A DNA stretch of 64,000 nucleotides from Paraburkholderia largidicola (GCF_013426895.1 NZ_AP023177.1:1-64000); one strand, 5' to 3'. Numbered from the stretch's first letter, positions 54,063 through 62,972 are shown. Program-made: numbers and translations. Notes: generated by a model not told the origin, from the sequence alone.

Positions 54063-54095
54063 TGATAGATCGTCGCGAACTGGAGATTGGTTACA
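54063..54095 (-). promoter_or_regulatory. ECF-type promoter TGTAACC-N16-CGATCTATCA (DoxX-sigma operon)
   Basis: On the minus strand TGTAACC (54095-54089), 16 bases, then CGATCTATCA (54072-54063), 70 bases before the DoxX start. All 17 bases of the two blocks match the site at 51993-52025. Confidence 0.72.
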
Positions 54096-54504
54096 GCAGC
54101 AACTGCTATTTTGGGGTTCCGTGGAGACCTTTTATTTCAGGCACGCCCTCTGAATCGCTGCGCCACAACGTGTTATGACATGATATGATTAGAGATATCA
54201 GCAAAATATCGAATACGCCTCGTGCTGTTCTCCGGGCGGGCAAAAAGCTATCGTTCGGGTAGATCGTGTTCTCGACGTCGGCAGTGGTGACAAAAGCCGC
54301 CGTTGGTTGATGATTGCGCCAGCGCTGCAGCGCGATATTTCGTCCGGTGAGGGGGCAACTGTTGGCGCTCGCCATCGCACCGAGCCGTCACGCGGACGGC
54401 TTGTTCACTGCGTAGCCTGTCCGATGTCTAATGCACGCATTTCGGCCACAGCAGCCGTTGGCCTTGCGACAGGTTCGAACGGCGGTCTGGTTCCCGTTGG
54501 GAAG

Positions 54505-54645
54505 TCAGCAGACAGCCAATTCGGGAACCAGGCTGGTGACATCAATAGCGCGCGCACCGATTGCACTCAGCGCTTGCGATAGGGTAGCGCCGATGCCAGG
54601 TGCCGCGCGAGCCACCATCACGATCTTTGCATCGAGGCTCACCAT
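54505..54645 (-). pseudogene. SDR N-terminal remnant
   Basis: GGAAGGA precedes an ATG at 54643-54645. The frame reads MVSLDAKIVMVARAAPGIGA, TLSQALSAIGARAIDVTSLV and stops. It matches the Rossmann start of a short-chain dehydrogenase, but the glycine motif TGAARGIG is altered to ARAAPGIG, and only 46 residues remain of about 250. Confidence 0.55.
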
Positions 54646-55037
54646 TCCTTCCTTTCAGGTATTGTAGAAAGCAGAAGCAGCACTCGGTGCTGCGGCGGCC
54701 GCGTCTCCGTTCGCTCAGAATGCACGCGTTCTTCTGCGGATAGATATCTGCGTTGGCGCACTTTACGGAGAAGTGATTAGGCCCGCTCGCGCGGTGCCCG
54801 GAGATCATACGGTGGCAGTGAGACAGGGGCGGCATCGGGCGCAAACCGGACCAGTTCCGGTCATTCGCTTGAGGGAACACACGGTCACTCAAACGACGGG
54901 TGTTGCTTTGACACCGGTCTGCGGCTAAATCGAAGTGACGTGTTAGCGACGCAGAAATACGCAGTTGCTCTGCCTGTAAAATGGCTCACTGTAATTTGCC
55001 GGACGATCCATAGAACAGCTGAAACGAGGAGACGTCA

Positions 55038-55763
55038 TTGAGTAATACGGGCGTTGCAGCCGTAGAAAAAGCCTTGTCTTTGCTCGATTGCTTTCAGCCG
55101 GGCAAGGAGTCGTTATCTCTGGCTGCACTCTCCAAGGCGACAGGCATACCCGTCACAACCGTCTACCGGTTGATGAACTCGCTCGAGCGCATGAGTTACG
55201 TCGTTCGTTCCGGCGAGGGCGTCTATTCGCTCGGGCATCGGGTGCACTATCTCAGCAAACTCTACGAGCAGTCGTTTCGCCTGTCCGCCGTCGTTGAGCC
55301 GATCTTGCACGATCTCGCTGCAGCGACGGGGGCAAGTGCGTCGTACTCGGTGGTCGAGCGCGGCAAATGGCTCTGTCTGTTCCGGGTCGATCCGGCCGAG
55401 GGTTTGCGCATCACTCGCGTTCCCGGCGATGTGCGGGATTTCGATAGCACGCCCACCAGCGACGTATTGCGGCACTGGGGACTCAACGAACCCGTCTTCG
55501 ATCTCATGCCGTCTCTACCAATATTCAAGTCCGGTGCACGCGATGCCCATACGGCCGCTTCCGCGATGCCCATTTTCGGCGCGGGCGACCAATTCATGGC
55601 GGTCTCAACGCTGTCGAGCCCGGCATCGAGTCTGGAAGCGGCACGCACCGACGGTTCGTCGGTCGCAAGGCATGTCGGTGCCGCGATCGACCTGTCGCGT
55701 CGGCTGGGCGCCAGCGCAGCATTCTGCGAGCGCATCTATAGTCACCCACGATTGACACGTTGA
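55038..55763 (+). CDS. IclR-family regulator, TTG start
   Basis: A TTG at 55038 is preceded by GAGGAGACGTCA, giving 241 residues. An IclR winged helix (GVAAVEKALSLLDCFQPGKE, LSKATGIPVTTVYRLMNSLE) is followed by the C-terminal effector domain (SYSVVERGKWLCLFRVDPAE, DAHTAASAMPIFGAGDQFMA). It is a close paralogue of the IclR protein encoded at 55793 on the other strand; the genes converge with 29 bases between stops. It may control the same catabolic operon or a lost one. Unlike its paralogue it has TTG as start codon, which would lower its level. Confidence 0.92.
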   Translation: MSNTGVAAVEKALSLLDCFQPGKESLSLAALSKATGIPVTTVYRLMNSLERMSYVVRSGEGVYSLGHRVHYLSKLYEQSFRLSAVVEPILHDLAAATGASASYSVVERGKWLCLFRVDPAEGLRITRVPGDVRDFDSTPTSDVLRHWGLNEPVFDLMPSLPIFKSGARDAHTAASAMPIFGAGDQFMAVSTLSSPASSLEAARTDGSSVARHVGAAIDLSRRLGASAAFCERIYSHPRLTR

Positions 55764-55792
55764 ACTGAACCTTGGCCTTCCGGAAGCGGCGA

Positions 55793-56503
55793 TCACGCGC
55801 GATAGACGTTCTCGCAGAATCCAATACTCGCCCCCAGCTTTCGCGATAAATCAGCGGCCGCCTCCAGTTGCGGTCGGTCAAGCTCGCCCGACGCGTGTGC
55901 CGCGCTCAGCCGGGACGCAGGACCCGAAAGCGTGAGTGCCGCCATGAACTTGTCGCCCGCGCCAAAAACCGGAACGGCGAACGCGGCTGTGTGCACGTCG
56001 CGCGCGCCCGCCGTGAAGATCGGCAACGCAGGCGGCTCGTCGTATATCGGTTCGCCAAGCCCCCAGAAACGGATCACCTGACTGATGGCCGTGTCGTCGA
56101 GCGGCAGCGTCGTTCCTGCGAGCCGCGTTTCACGCAGCCCTTCGGATGGCTCGACCCGGAAAAGGCAAAGCCGCTGCCCATTGTCGTGAACGTAGTACGA
56201 TGCGCTTTCCCTGGTCAGCGCCGCCAGCGCGTGCAGCGCCGGTTCTACCACTGTGGACAGATGGAACGACTGCTCGTACAGCTTGCCCAGGTACAGCACG
56301 CGATGCCCGAGCGAATAGTTGCCCGATTGCGCGCGCACGACATAACCCATTCGCTCCAACGAGTTCATCAGTCGATAAACCGTCGTCTTGTGCATGCCGG
56401 ACGTCTGCGAGAGCATCGCGAGCGACTGCGACTCGGCCCCCGGTTTAAAGCAGTCCAAAAGCGAAAGTGCTTTCTCGACAGCGACGACTCCCTCGTTTCC
56501 CAT
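55793..56503 (-). CDS. IclR-family regulator divergent from the catabolic operon
   Basis: The 236-residue protein begins MGNEGVVAVEKALSLLDCFK and has LSQTSGMHKTTVYRLMNSLE in the recognition helix region and RLCLFRVEPSEGLRETRLAG, DVHTAAFAVPVFGAGDKFMA in the effector domain. The 165-base gap to the operon at 56669 contains two copies of a 16-base repeat (TTGTACACAGTAAAAC), one beside each gene, which is the expected design for a regulator that controls both itself and the operon. IclR proteins may repress or activate; the ligand is probably a pathway intermediate. Confidence 0.93.
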   Translation of the reverse strand: MGNEGVVAVEKALSLLDCFKPGAESQSLAMLSQTSGMHKTTVYRLMNSLERMGYVVRAQSGNYSLGHRVLYLGKLYEQSFHLSTVVEPALHALAALTRESASYYVHDNGQRLCLFRVEPSEGLRETRLAGTTLPLDDTAISQVIRFWGLGEPIYDEPPALPIFTAGARDVHTAAFAVPVFGAGDKFMAALTLSGPASRLSAAHASGELDRPQLEAAADLSRKLGASIGFCENVYRA

Positions 56504-56532
56504 TCCTGCCTCCAGTCATTCGTTTCCCCGCA

Positions 56533-56548
56533 TTGTACACAGTAAAAC
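56533..56548. promoter_or_regulatory. Direct repeat copy 1, TTGTACACAGTAAAAC
   Basis: Located 30 bases upstream of the IclR start at 56503. Identical over 16 bases to the copy at 56632-56647. It includes the palindromic core TGTACA. Candidate IclR site for autoregulation. Confidence 0.65.
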
Positions 56549-56616
56549 GATGGTTTATACCGTAAAAGGGTAAACGCTAGTGGTCCGGCGTGTCTTCGCT
56601 GGCTATAGTGATTTCA

Positions 56617-56647
56617 CACTGTACACCATAGTTGTACACAGTAAAAC
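56617..56647. promoter_or_regulatory. Direct repeat copy 2 and adjoining TGTACA half-site
   Basis: TTGTACACAGTAAAAC at 56632-56647 is an exact repeat of 56533-56548, and a further TGTACA lies at 56620-56625, 13 bases before the second TGTACA. The cluster ends 21 bases before the RraA-like start and follows a TATAGT (56604-56609) that may be the -10 box of the operon. Bound IclR protein here would sit on the start site. Confidence 0.65.
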
Positions 56648-56668
56648 TCACGAACTGAGGTGAAATCC

Positions 56669-57367
56669 ATGAGCACGACGTCCGCAGGTACTTCCTCCAT
56701 CAATCGCAATATCGAACGCGTGTCGCCGGAACTGGTCGAGGCAGCGGCCCGATATCAGGCAGCGATCCTCGCCGACGTCGCGGGCCGCCGCGGCACGCTG
56801 CATGGCCGGGTCAAGCCGCTGTCGCCGAAGATGAAAGTCGCGGGTCCGGCCGTCACGGTCGAAGTCCGTCCGGGGGACAACCTCGCCATCCATGCAGCCC
56901 TGTCCATCGCGAAGCCGGGCGACGTGATCGTCGTCGACGGGAAGGGCGATCTCTCCTGCGCATTGATCGGCGAAATCATGGCGACGCAGGCAAAAGCGAG
57001 CGGGATCGCGGGCATCATCATCGACGGCGCGGTGCGCGACGCGCACGAACTCGCCAACGGCGACTATCCGATCTTTGCGGCGGGCCTCAATCCGTGCGGC
57101 CCGACCAAAAGCGTCGCGGGCCTGGTGAATGCGCCGATTTCGGCCGGCGACACGGCCATCAACCCGGGCGATCTCATCGTTGGCGACGCGGACGGCGTGG
57201 TTGTCATTCCGCGCAACGACGTCGCACGCATCATCGATCTCGCGCAGAAAAAGCTCGACATGGAAACGGCGCGCATCGCGGCGATTCACAAGGGTGACGT
57301 GCGTCCGGGCTGGATTGAGAAAGAACTGCGTGCAGTGGGCATGCTGGCCGAAGGCGAGGCGCTGTGA
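56669..57367 (+). CDS. RraA-like aldolase/demethylmenaquinone methyltransferase-fold protein
   Basis: GAGGTGAAA precedes the ATG at 56669; the product is 232 residues. The RraA fold is clear: VAGPAVTVEVRPGDNLAIHA, KPGDVIVVDGKGDLSCALIG and the active-site segment GIIIDGAVRDAHELANGDYP, where Arg and Asp of AVRD bind metal and substrate in the class II 4-hydroxy-4-methyl-2-oxoglutarate aldolases. The ending VVVIPRNDVARIIDLAQKK is also typical. It is the first gene of the operon, and its stop overlaps the next start. It probably cleaves or processes a hydroxy-oxo acid; relatives also include RNase E regulators, which is unlikely here. Confidence 0.88.
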   Translation: MSTTSAGTSSINRNIERVSPELVEAAARYQAAILADVAGRRGTLHGRVKPLSPKMKVAGPAVTVEVRPGDNLAIHAALSIAKPGDVIVVDGKGDLSCALIGEIMATQAKASGIAGIIIDGAVRDAHELANGDYPIFAAGLNPCGPTKSVAGLVNAPISAGDTAINPGDLIVGDADGVVVIPRNDVARIIDLAQKKLDMETARIAAIHKGDVRPGWIEKELRAVGMLAEGEAL

Positions 57368-58314
57368 TGCAGACGGCTTTGCATAAACCCGTCGTCCTCG
57401 TGACGGCTGCCGACCTTGCGCCGCAAGCGCTCGACATGTTGACCCAGTTCGACATCGTGTTCGCGGGCAAGCAGCCCACGGAAGACGACATCGTCGCGCT
57501 GTGCGCCCGGCACAAGCCTGTTGCGATCATCGTTCGATACGGCAAGGTCAACGCCCGCATCATGGACGCCGCCGAAAACCTGCAGGTGATTTCGAAGCAC
57601 GGCAGCGGCATCGACGTGATCGATCAGGTGGCCGCAGCCGCGCGCGGTATCGCGGTGCGTGCAGCCGTTGGCGCCAACGCCGCCGCCGTGGCGGAGCACG
57701 CCTGGGCGCTGATTCTTGCGTGCGCCAAGTCCGTGCCGCAACTCGATGCGCGCATGCGCGCAGGTCACTGGGACAAATCCACGCACAAGTCCGTCGAACT
57801 GGACGGACGCACGCTCGGCCTCGTCGGATTGGGCGCGATCGGCCGACGTGTGGCAGCGATTGGCACCGTGTTCGGCATGAATGTGCTTGCGTTCGACCCG
57901 TATGCGAAAGAAGCGCCGGTCGGCGTGAAGCTGGTGTCGCTCGACGAGCTGTACGCCGCTTCCGACATCGTCTCGCTGCATTGCCCGCTGACCGCGGAGA
58001 ACCGCCAGATGCTCAACCGCGACACGCTCGCGCAGTTCAAGCCCGGCGCGATTCTCGTCAACACCGCGCGCGGCGGTCTGGTCGATGAAGCCGCGCTCGC
58101 CGAGGCACTCGCCAACGGCCAGTTGCGTTCTGCTGGTCTCGACAGCTTCGACGTCGAACCGATGACGAATCCCCATCCGTTCCAGCAGATTCCGAACGCC
58201 ATCCTGTCGCCGCACATCGGCGGCGTGAGCGATGCCGCGTACGTGAACATGGGCAGAGGTGCCGCAGCCAACGTTCTCGCCGTCGTCGACGAACGCGCCC
58301 GCAACGCAGCCTGA
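57367..58314 (+). CDS. D-isomer-specific 2-hydroxyacid dehydrogenase
   Basis: The ATG at 57367 overlaps the RraA stop (TGATG). The 315-residue enzyme has the NAD motif GLVGLGAIGRRVAAIG and catalytic residues of the family: Arg in NTARGGLVDE, Glu in DSFDVEPMTNPHPF and His in LSPHIGGVSD. It resembles phosphoglycerate dehydrogenase-like enzymes without the C-terminal ACT domain. It would oxidise a 2-hydroxy acid or reduce a 2-oxo acid in the same pathway as the aldolase. Length is normal for the group. Confidence 0.92.
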   Translation: MQTALHKPVVLVTAADLAPQALDMLTQFDIVFAGKQPTEDDIVALCARHKPVAIIVRYGKVNARIMDAAENLQVISKHGSGIDVIDQVAAAARGIAVRAAVGANAAAVAEHAWALILACAKSVPQLDARMRAGHWDKSTHKSVELDGRTLGLVGLGAIGRRVAAIGTVFGMNVLAFDPYAKEAPVGVKLVSLDELYAASDIVSLHCPLTAENRQMLNRDTLAQFKPGAILVNTARGGLVDEAALAEALANGQLRSAGLDSFDVEPMTNPHPFQQIPNAILSPHIGGVSDAAYVNMGRGAAANVLAVVDERARNAA

Positions 58315-58336
58315 CGTTTGCAAGAGAAGGTCTATC

Positions 58337-59266
58337 ATGTTCTATCTCATCTCGCCCGAAGTTCGCACAGCCGAAGTCTTCACGCGTATGCCGGACAAGT
58401 TCCGCAAACCCGATGCGCAGACCGATTGGGCACGCGCGAATCGCGGCGGACTCGCCACGGATTCCTTCCTCGAAGGCCCGGTGTGGGACCCGGAAGGCTA
58501 TCTGTTCGTGACCGACATCCCGCACGGCCGCGTTTTCAGGATTTCGCCTTCGGGCGAGTGGGAACTCGTCGTGCAATACGACGGTGAGCCGAATGGCATG
58601 AAGCGTTATGACGATGCGCATCTGCTCATCACCGACTATCGCAATGGCCTGATGCTGCTCGACATCGCGCGGGGCGAAGTGCGTCCGTTTCTCGAGCGGC
58701 GCAATTCCGAGCGCTTCAGGGGCGTGAACGACCTCACGTTCGATTCGAACGGCAACCTCTACTTCACCGATCAGGGCCAGACCGGTCTGCACGATCCGAC
58801 CGGCCGCGTCTACCGGCTGTCGGTGGACGGCAAGCTCGACATGCTCCTCGGCAATTGTCCGAGCCCGAACGGACTCGTGCTGTCGCCCGACGAAAAGGTG
58901 CTGTTCGTCGGCATGACGCGCGGCAACTGCGTGTGGCGCGTGCCGCTTCAGGCCGATGGTTCCGTCAGCAAGGTCGGACAGTTTTTCACGTCTTACGGTC
59001 CGAGCGGTCCGGACGGTCTGACCATCGATAGCGAAGGTCGTCTCTTCGTCGCAAACCCGGGGCTGGGTCGCGCGTGGGTGCTGAATCACCGCGCCGAACC
59101 GGTGGAAATCCTGACGAGCCCGGAAGGCGCTTCGCTTACCAATCTGTGTTTCGGCGGCCCGGACATGAAGACGCTGTTCATGACCGAGTCCGTTTCGGGA
59201 ACAGTTCTGAAAGCCCGGATGACGATTGCCGGACCGCTTCCCAGGCTGGCAAAACAGACCGTCTGA
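58337..59266 (+). CDS. SMP-30/gluconolactonase-family lactonase
   Basis: The 309-residue protein shows the six-bladed propeller pattern of SMP-30: metal-binding Glu in FLEGPVWDPEGYLFVTDIPH, Asn in RGVNDLTFDSNGNLYFTDQG, and Asp in YGPSGPDGLTIDSEGRLFVA (conserved GPDG). Such enzymes hydrolyse sugar-acid lactones using a divalent metal. It is located 22 bases after the dehydrogenase. Combined with a dehydrogenase that could make a lactone, it supports a role in sugar-acid or aldaric-lactone catabolism. Confidence 0.91.
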   Translation: MFYLISPEVRTAEVFTRMPDKFRKPDAQTDWARANRGGLATDSFLEGPVWDPEGYLFVTDIPHGRVFRISPSGEWELVVQYDGEPNGMKRYDDAHLLITDYRNGLMLLDIARGEVRPFLERRNSERFRGVNDLTFDSNGNLYFTDQGQTGLHDPTGRVYRLSVDGKLDMLLGNCPSPNGLVLSPDEKVLFVGMTRGNCVWRVPLQADGSVSKVGQFFTSYGPSGPDGLTIDSEGRLFVANPGLGRAWVLNHRAEPVEILTSPEGASLTNLCFGGPDMKTLFMTESVSGTVLKARMTIAGPLPRLAKQTV

Positions 59267-59342
59267 TCGATCGGCTGGCGAGCCTGATCGCTCGCCTTAC
59301 ACCAATACGTTGCGCCGACAGAAGCGCGATGGAGGAGCAAAC

Positions 59343-60722
59343 ATGACCATGTCGCACACCCTGCGCGCCGACGGCGCCACGCGGCAAGCATCAGCGCAGC
59401 CCGTCCCCGGCATTGCGAGCGAGGATTACGCGGCCAGCGAGCGCACGCTTGCCAAGGCATTCCGGCGCATTCTGCCGTTCATCTTCATCTGCTACGTGAT
59501 CAGCTATCTCGACCGGACCAACGTCGGATTTGCTGCGCTGACGATGAACAAGGATCTCGGTCTGACGGCCGAGCAGTTCGGCTTCGGTGCGGGGCTGTTC
59601 TTCGTCGGCTATTTTCTGTTCGAGATTCCGAGCAACCTGATCATGCAGAAGGTCGGGGCGCGCGTGTGGATCGCACGCATCATGATCACGTGGGGTCTCT
59701 TTTCGATGGCGACAGCGTTCGTCGTCGGCCCGAAAAGTTTTGGCGCCGCGCGATTCCTGCTTGGACTCGCGGAAGCGGGCTTCACGCCCGGCATCTACCT
59801 GTATTTCACGCACTGGTTTCCAGGCAAGTGGCGCGCCAAGGTCACGGCTGCGTTTCTCGTTGGCATTCCCGTCGCGAACATGATCGGTTCGCCGGTGTCA
59901 GGCGCGCTGCTCGAACTAGGCGGTGTGCACGGGCTGCGCAGTTGGCAGTGGTTGCTGCTGATCGAGGGCGTACCGGCTGTGATCCTGGGCATCGCCTGTC
60001 TGTTCGTGCTGGCGGATCGTCCCGAAAAGGCAAAGTGGCTGAGCGACGCCGAGAAGTCGTCGCTTGCGAAGCGTCTCGCGCTCGAACAGCGCGACATCGG
60101 CGCGCGTCACGGCAGCAACCTGCGCGACGCGATGACCAACTGGCGCGTGTTCGTGCTCGCGTTCATCAACTTCTGCGGCATCGTCGGCTCGCTCGGCGTG
60201 GGTCTGTGGATGCCGCAAATCATCAAGCAGTTCGGCGTCGGGCATTCGGTCGTCGGCTGGCTTACGGCGATTCCCTACGCGATCGGCGCAATCGTGATGC
60301 TCTGGTGGGCGCGCGTCGCGAATCGCTCGCAGAACCGCATTCCGTATGTAGCCGGCGCGCTGGTCGTGGCGGCCGTTGCGCTGTGCGCGAGCACCTTCAT
60401 CGACACGCCCGTGCTCAAGCTGATCGCGTTGTGCTTCACGGTAAGCGGGATTCTCGCTTTCCAGGCGACTTACTGGGCCATCCCGTCCGGCTTCCTCACG
60501 GGGCGAGCCGCAGCCGGCGGCCTCGCGCTGATCGTCTCGGTGGGCAATCTCGGCGGCTTCGTCGGACCGTCGATGATCGGTGCGCTCAAGCAGGCCTCAG
60601 GCGGCTTTACCGTGCCGCTGCTCGCGGTATCGGGCGTGCTGCTGCTCGGCGCGCTGACCATCGCGTGGCTAGGCGATCCGGGCGCAGATGCAGGCGAGGC
60701 ATCTTCGGCTCACAAGGCGTGA
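59343..60722 (+). CDS. MFS transporter, anion:cation symporter (ACS) family
   Basis: GGAGGAGCAAAC precedes the ATG at 59343. The 459-residue carrier has twelve helices and ACS signatures FICYVISYLDRTNVGFAALT, FVGYFLFEIPSNLIMQKVGA and GLAEAGFTPGIYLYFTHWFP. ACS members import organic anions such as glucarate, galactonate, phthalate or hexuronates with protons. The adjacent lactonase, dehydrogenase and aldolase suggest a sugar-acid-like anion as substrate. Confidence 0.92.
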   Translation: MTMSHTLRADGATRQASAQPVPGIASEDYAASERTLAKAFRRILPFIFICYVISYLDRTNVGFAALTMNKDLGLTAEQFGFGAGLFFVGYFLFEIPSNLIMQKVGARVWIARIMITWGLFSMATAFVVGPKSFGAARFLLGLAEAGFTPGIYLYFTHWFPGKWRAKVTAAFLVGIPVANMIGSPVSGALLELGGVHGLRSWQWLLLIEGVPAVILGIACLFVLADRPEKAKWLSDAEKSSLAKRLALEQRDIGARHGSNLRDAMTNWRVFVLAFINFCGIVGSLGVGLWMPQIIKQFGVGHSVVGWLTAIPYAIGAIVMLWWARVANRSQNRIPYVAGALVVAAVALCASTFIDTPVLKLIALCFTVSGILAFQATYWAIPSGFLTGRAAAGGLALIVSVGNLGGFVGPSMIGALKQASGGFTVPLLAVSGVLLLGALTIAWLGDPGADAGEASSAHKA

Positions 60723-60767
60723 TCCACGTTCTCAAAAACCAATCCATAAACACAATTTGGAGACTCC

Positions 60768-61913
60768 ATGCTGTTTAAGAAGGCCAGCCAGAAACACAAC
60801 ACGAATTCACGTCTGTTGCTCGGCGCACTCGCCGGCGTGAGCCTGACCTGCGGCACCGCACACGCGCAAAGCGGCGTCACGCTGTACGGCATTGCGGACG
60901 TTGGCATCGAGCACATCAACAATACGAGTGCTGGCGGCGCACAAACGCGCGAAGTATCAGGAAACCTGTCGGGTTCGCGCTGGGGACTGAAAGGCGTCGA
61001 AGATCTCGGCGGTGGGATGAAGGCCATTTTCCAGCTGGAAAACGGATTCAACATCAATGACGGCACGAGCGCGCAATCGACCAAAGGTCTGGGCGCGAAT
61101 GCGGCCACGACTTCCCGGCTGTTCGGCCGGCAGGCATGGGTCGGGCTTGCCTATAAAGGCCAGCAGTTGACCTTCGGCCGGCAGAACGCGCTGCTCTACG
61201 AGCAGGCGGTTGCCTTCGATCCGATGGGGGCTTCGTCGCGATATTCGGTGCTGTCGCTCGACTACGCGATGGCTGCGCGGATCGACAACTCGGCAAAGTA
61301 CACGGGCATATTCGGCCCGCTGACGGCACAGGCGATGTACAGCACGCGCTACGACACGGGTTACGGCTCCGAAGTGCCGGGTGCGGAAATCACGGGGCGC
61401 TTTTTCAGCGGCGCGCTGACCTTCGCGCAAGGCCCGTTCGCGGCAAGCGTGTCGTACGAGCAGCGCAACAGCAACTCGGTAGCAACCAACACGGACACGG
61501 AGCGCCGCGCGACGGCAGCCGCTTCGTATCAGATTGGACCGGTGAAGGGCTTCGCGGGTTATCGCTATCTGCGTGCGTCGAATGCTTTCCTGCCTGCGAA
61601 CCCGATCGTCGTGGCAAACGGCTCGGAAGCCAGCGCCGCGAACCTCTACTGGGCGGGCGCGCAGTACGTTGCCACGCCGGCATTCGTGCTGACGGCAACG
61701 GCCTACTACCAGGACGTGCATTCGACCAGCGCCGATCCGTGGCTCGCCGTGCTTTGCGCCGACTACCTGCTGTCAAAGCGCACCGATGTCTACGCGACGG
61801 CGGGCTTTGCGCGCAACAAGGGCGGCTCGGCGCTAGGCGTGAACGGTTATGGAACGGTCGCGGCCGGATACAACCAGACGGGCGTTGTCATCGGCATGCG
61901 GCAGAAATTTTAA
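60768..61913 (+). CDS. Outer-membrane porin (Burkholderia OpcP/Omp38 type)
   Basis: The 381-residue precursor has a signal peptide ending TAHAQ/SGVTLYGIADVGIEH, the classic N-terminal strand of beta-proteobacterial trimeric porins. Further strands include GSRWGLKGVEDLGGGMKAIF, FGRQAWVGLAYKGQQLTFGR and VYATAGFARNKGG, and it ends with a C-terminal aromatic residue (MRQKF), as required for outer-membrane insertion. Located in the middle of the catabolic operon, it probably improves uptake of the substrate across the outer membrane. Confidence 0.94.
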   Translation: MLFKKASQKHNTNSRLLLGALAGVSLTCGTAHAQSGVTLYGIADVGIEHINNTSAGGAQTREVSGNLSGSRWGLKGVEDLGGGMKAIFQLENGFNINDGTSAQSTKGLGANAATTSRLFGRQAWVGLAYKGQQLTFGRQNALLYEQAVAFDPMGASSRYSVLSLDYAMAARIDNSAKYTGIFGPLTAQAMYSTRYDTGYGSEVPGAEITGRFFSGALTFAQGPFAASVSYEQRNSNSVATNTDTERRATAAASYQIGPVKGFAGYRYLRASNAFLPANPIVVANGSEASAANLYWAGAQYVATPAFVLTATAYYQDVHSTSADPWLAVLCADYLLSKRTDVYATAGFARNKGGSALGVNGYGTVAAGYNQTGVVIGMRQKF

Positions 61914-61925
61914 GAGGCGAATGTC

Positions 61926-62972
61926 ATGCAGATCGTCCAATCGCCTCATTTGCCCGTCCGGCCCGAGTGGCTCGCGCTTCGCGACGAGCCGGTGCTCGAA
62001 CCGTCGCTTGCCATCGTCGATGCGCATCATCATCTGTGGGATCGCCAGACCGGGCGGTATCTCGCGGAGGAGTTCGGCAGGGATGTGGCCAGCGGGCATC
62101 GGGTCGTGTCGACGGTCTACGTGCAATGCCGCTCGATGTTGCGCCAGAACGGTCCGGATGCGATGAAGCCCGTTGGCGAAGTGGAGTTCGCCAACGGCAT
62201 CGCCGCGATGTTCGCGAGCGGTGCGTACGGGCAGGCGCGCTGCTGCGAGGCGATTGTCGGCGGCGCGGATCTGACGTTGGGCGCGGAACTCGATGCCGTG
62301 CTCGAAGCGATGCTGCAGGTATCCGGCGGGCGCTTGCGGGGCATCCGCAATCCGCTCGCGTGGCATGCGAGTCCTGCGGTGAGTTCGAGCCCCGTGACGC
62401 CGCCGCGCGACCAGATGACGAATCCCGCGTTCCGGCAGGGTGTCAGGATGCTCGGCCGTTTCGGTTTATCGCTCGATGCGTGGGCCTATCACACGCAACT
62501 CGACGATCTGTACGAACTCGCGCGGACTGCAGAGGAAGTCACCATCGTCATCGATCATTTCGGCGGGCCGCTTGGCGTGGGTCCGCATGCCGGTCAGCGC
62601 GCGATTGTGGGCGCCGAATGGAAGCAGAAACTCGCACGGCTTGCGAGCCTGCCCAACACGCGTATCAAGCTAGGCGGCGCGGGCATGAACGTGTTCGGCT
62701 TCGACTTCGCCACACGCGCGCTGCCGCCATCGTCCGAGGAACTGGCCGTCGCGTGGCGCCCGTATTTCGACACCTGCATCGAACTGTTCGGCGTGAATCG
62801 CTGCATGTTCGAAAGCAATTTCCCCGTCGACAAAGGGATGTTCAGTTACGGCGTGCTGTGGAACGCCTTCAAACGACTCGCGTCCGCGATGTCCGTCGAT
62901 GAAAAGACCGCGCTCTTCAGCCGGACTGCGGCGACGACCTATCGCCTCGCGATTGCAGGAGACAACACATGA
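61926..62972 (+). CDS. Amidohydrolase-2-family lactonase/hydrolase
   Basis: The 348-residue protein is of the LigI/galactarolactone-isomerase-like amidohydrolase group. It has the metal motif VDAHHHLWD near residue 35, His in VIDHFGGPLG, and the Asp-containing ESNFPVDKGMFSYG near the C-terminus. Members hydrolyse 2-pyrone-4,6-dicarboxylate or isomerise or hydrolyse aldaric lactones. Its stop overlaps the next ATG (ATGA at 62969-62972). In this operon it is the second lactone-handling enzyme beside the SMP-30 lactonase. Confidence 0.9.
   Translation: MQIVQSPHLPVRPEWLALRDEPVLEPSLAIVDAHHHLWDRQTGRYLAEEFGRDVASGHRVVSTVYVQCRSMLRQNGPDAMKPVGEVEFANGIAAMFASGAYGQARCCEAIVGGADLTLGAELDAVLEAMLQVSGGRLRGIRNPLAWHASPAVSSSPVTPPRDQMTNPAFRQGVRMLGRFGLSLDAWAYHTQLDDLYELARTAEEVTIVIDHFGGPLGVGPHAGQRAIVGAEWKQKLARLASLPNTRIKLGGAGMNVFGFDFATRALPPSSEELAVAWRPYFDTCIELFGVNRCMFESNFPVDKGMFSYGVLWNAFKRLASAMSVDEKTALFSRTAATTYRLAIAGDNT

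Larger units (their letters stand above)
53994..55037. other. Long gap with promoter and SDR remnant
   Basis: This 1.04 kb gap holds the DoxX promoter and the SDR fragment listed separately. The rest contains short overlapping frames without domains. It separates the ECF group from the IclR-controlled catabolic region. Confidence 0.45.

Noticed and set aside
57286..59089. Two open frames of about 345 codons on the minus strand (57286-58338, 58058-59089)
   Set aside because: They are antisense shadows of the 2-hydroxyacid dehydrogenase and SMP-30 genes with no recognisable protein motifs.
61739..62902. 387-codon open frame on the plus strand overlapping porin and amidohydrolase
   Set aside because: It is out of frame with two well supported genes and rich in Arg, Ala and Cys.
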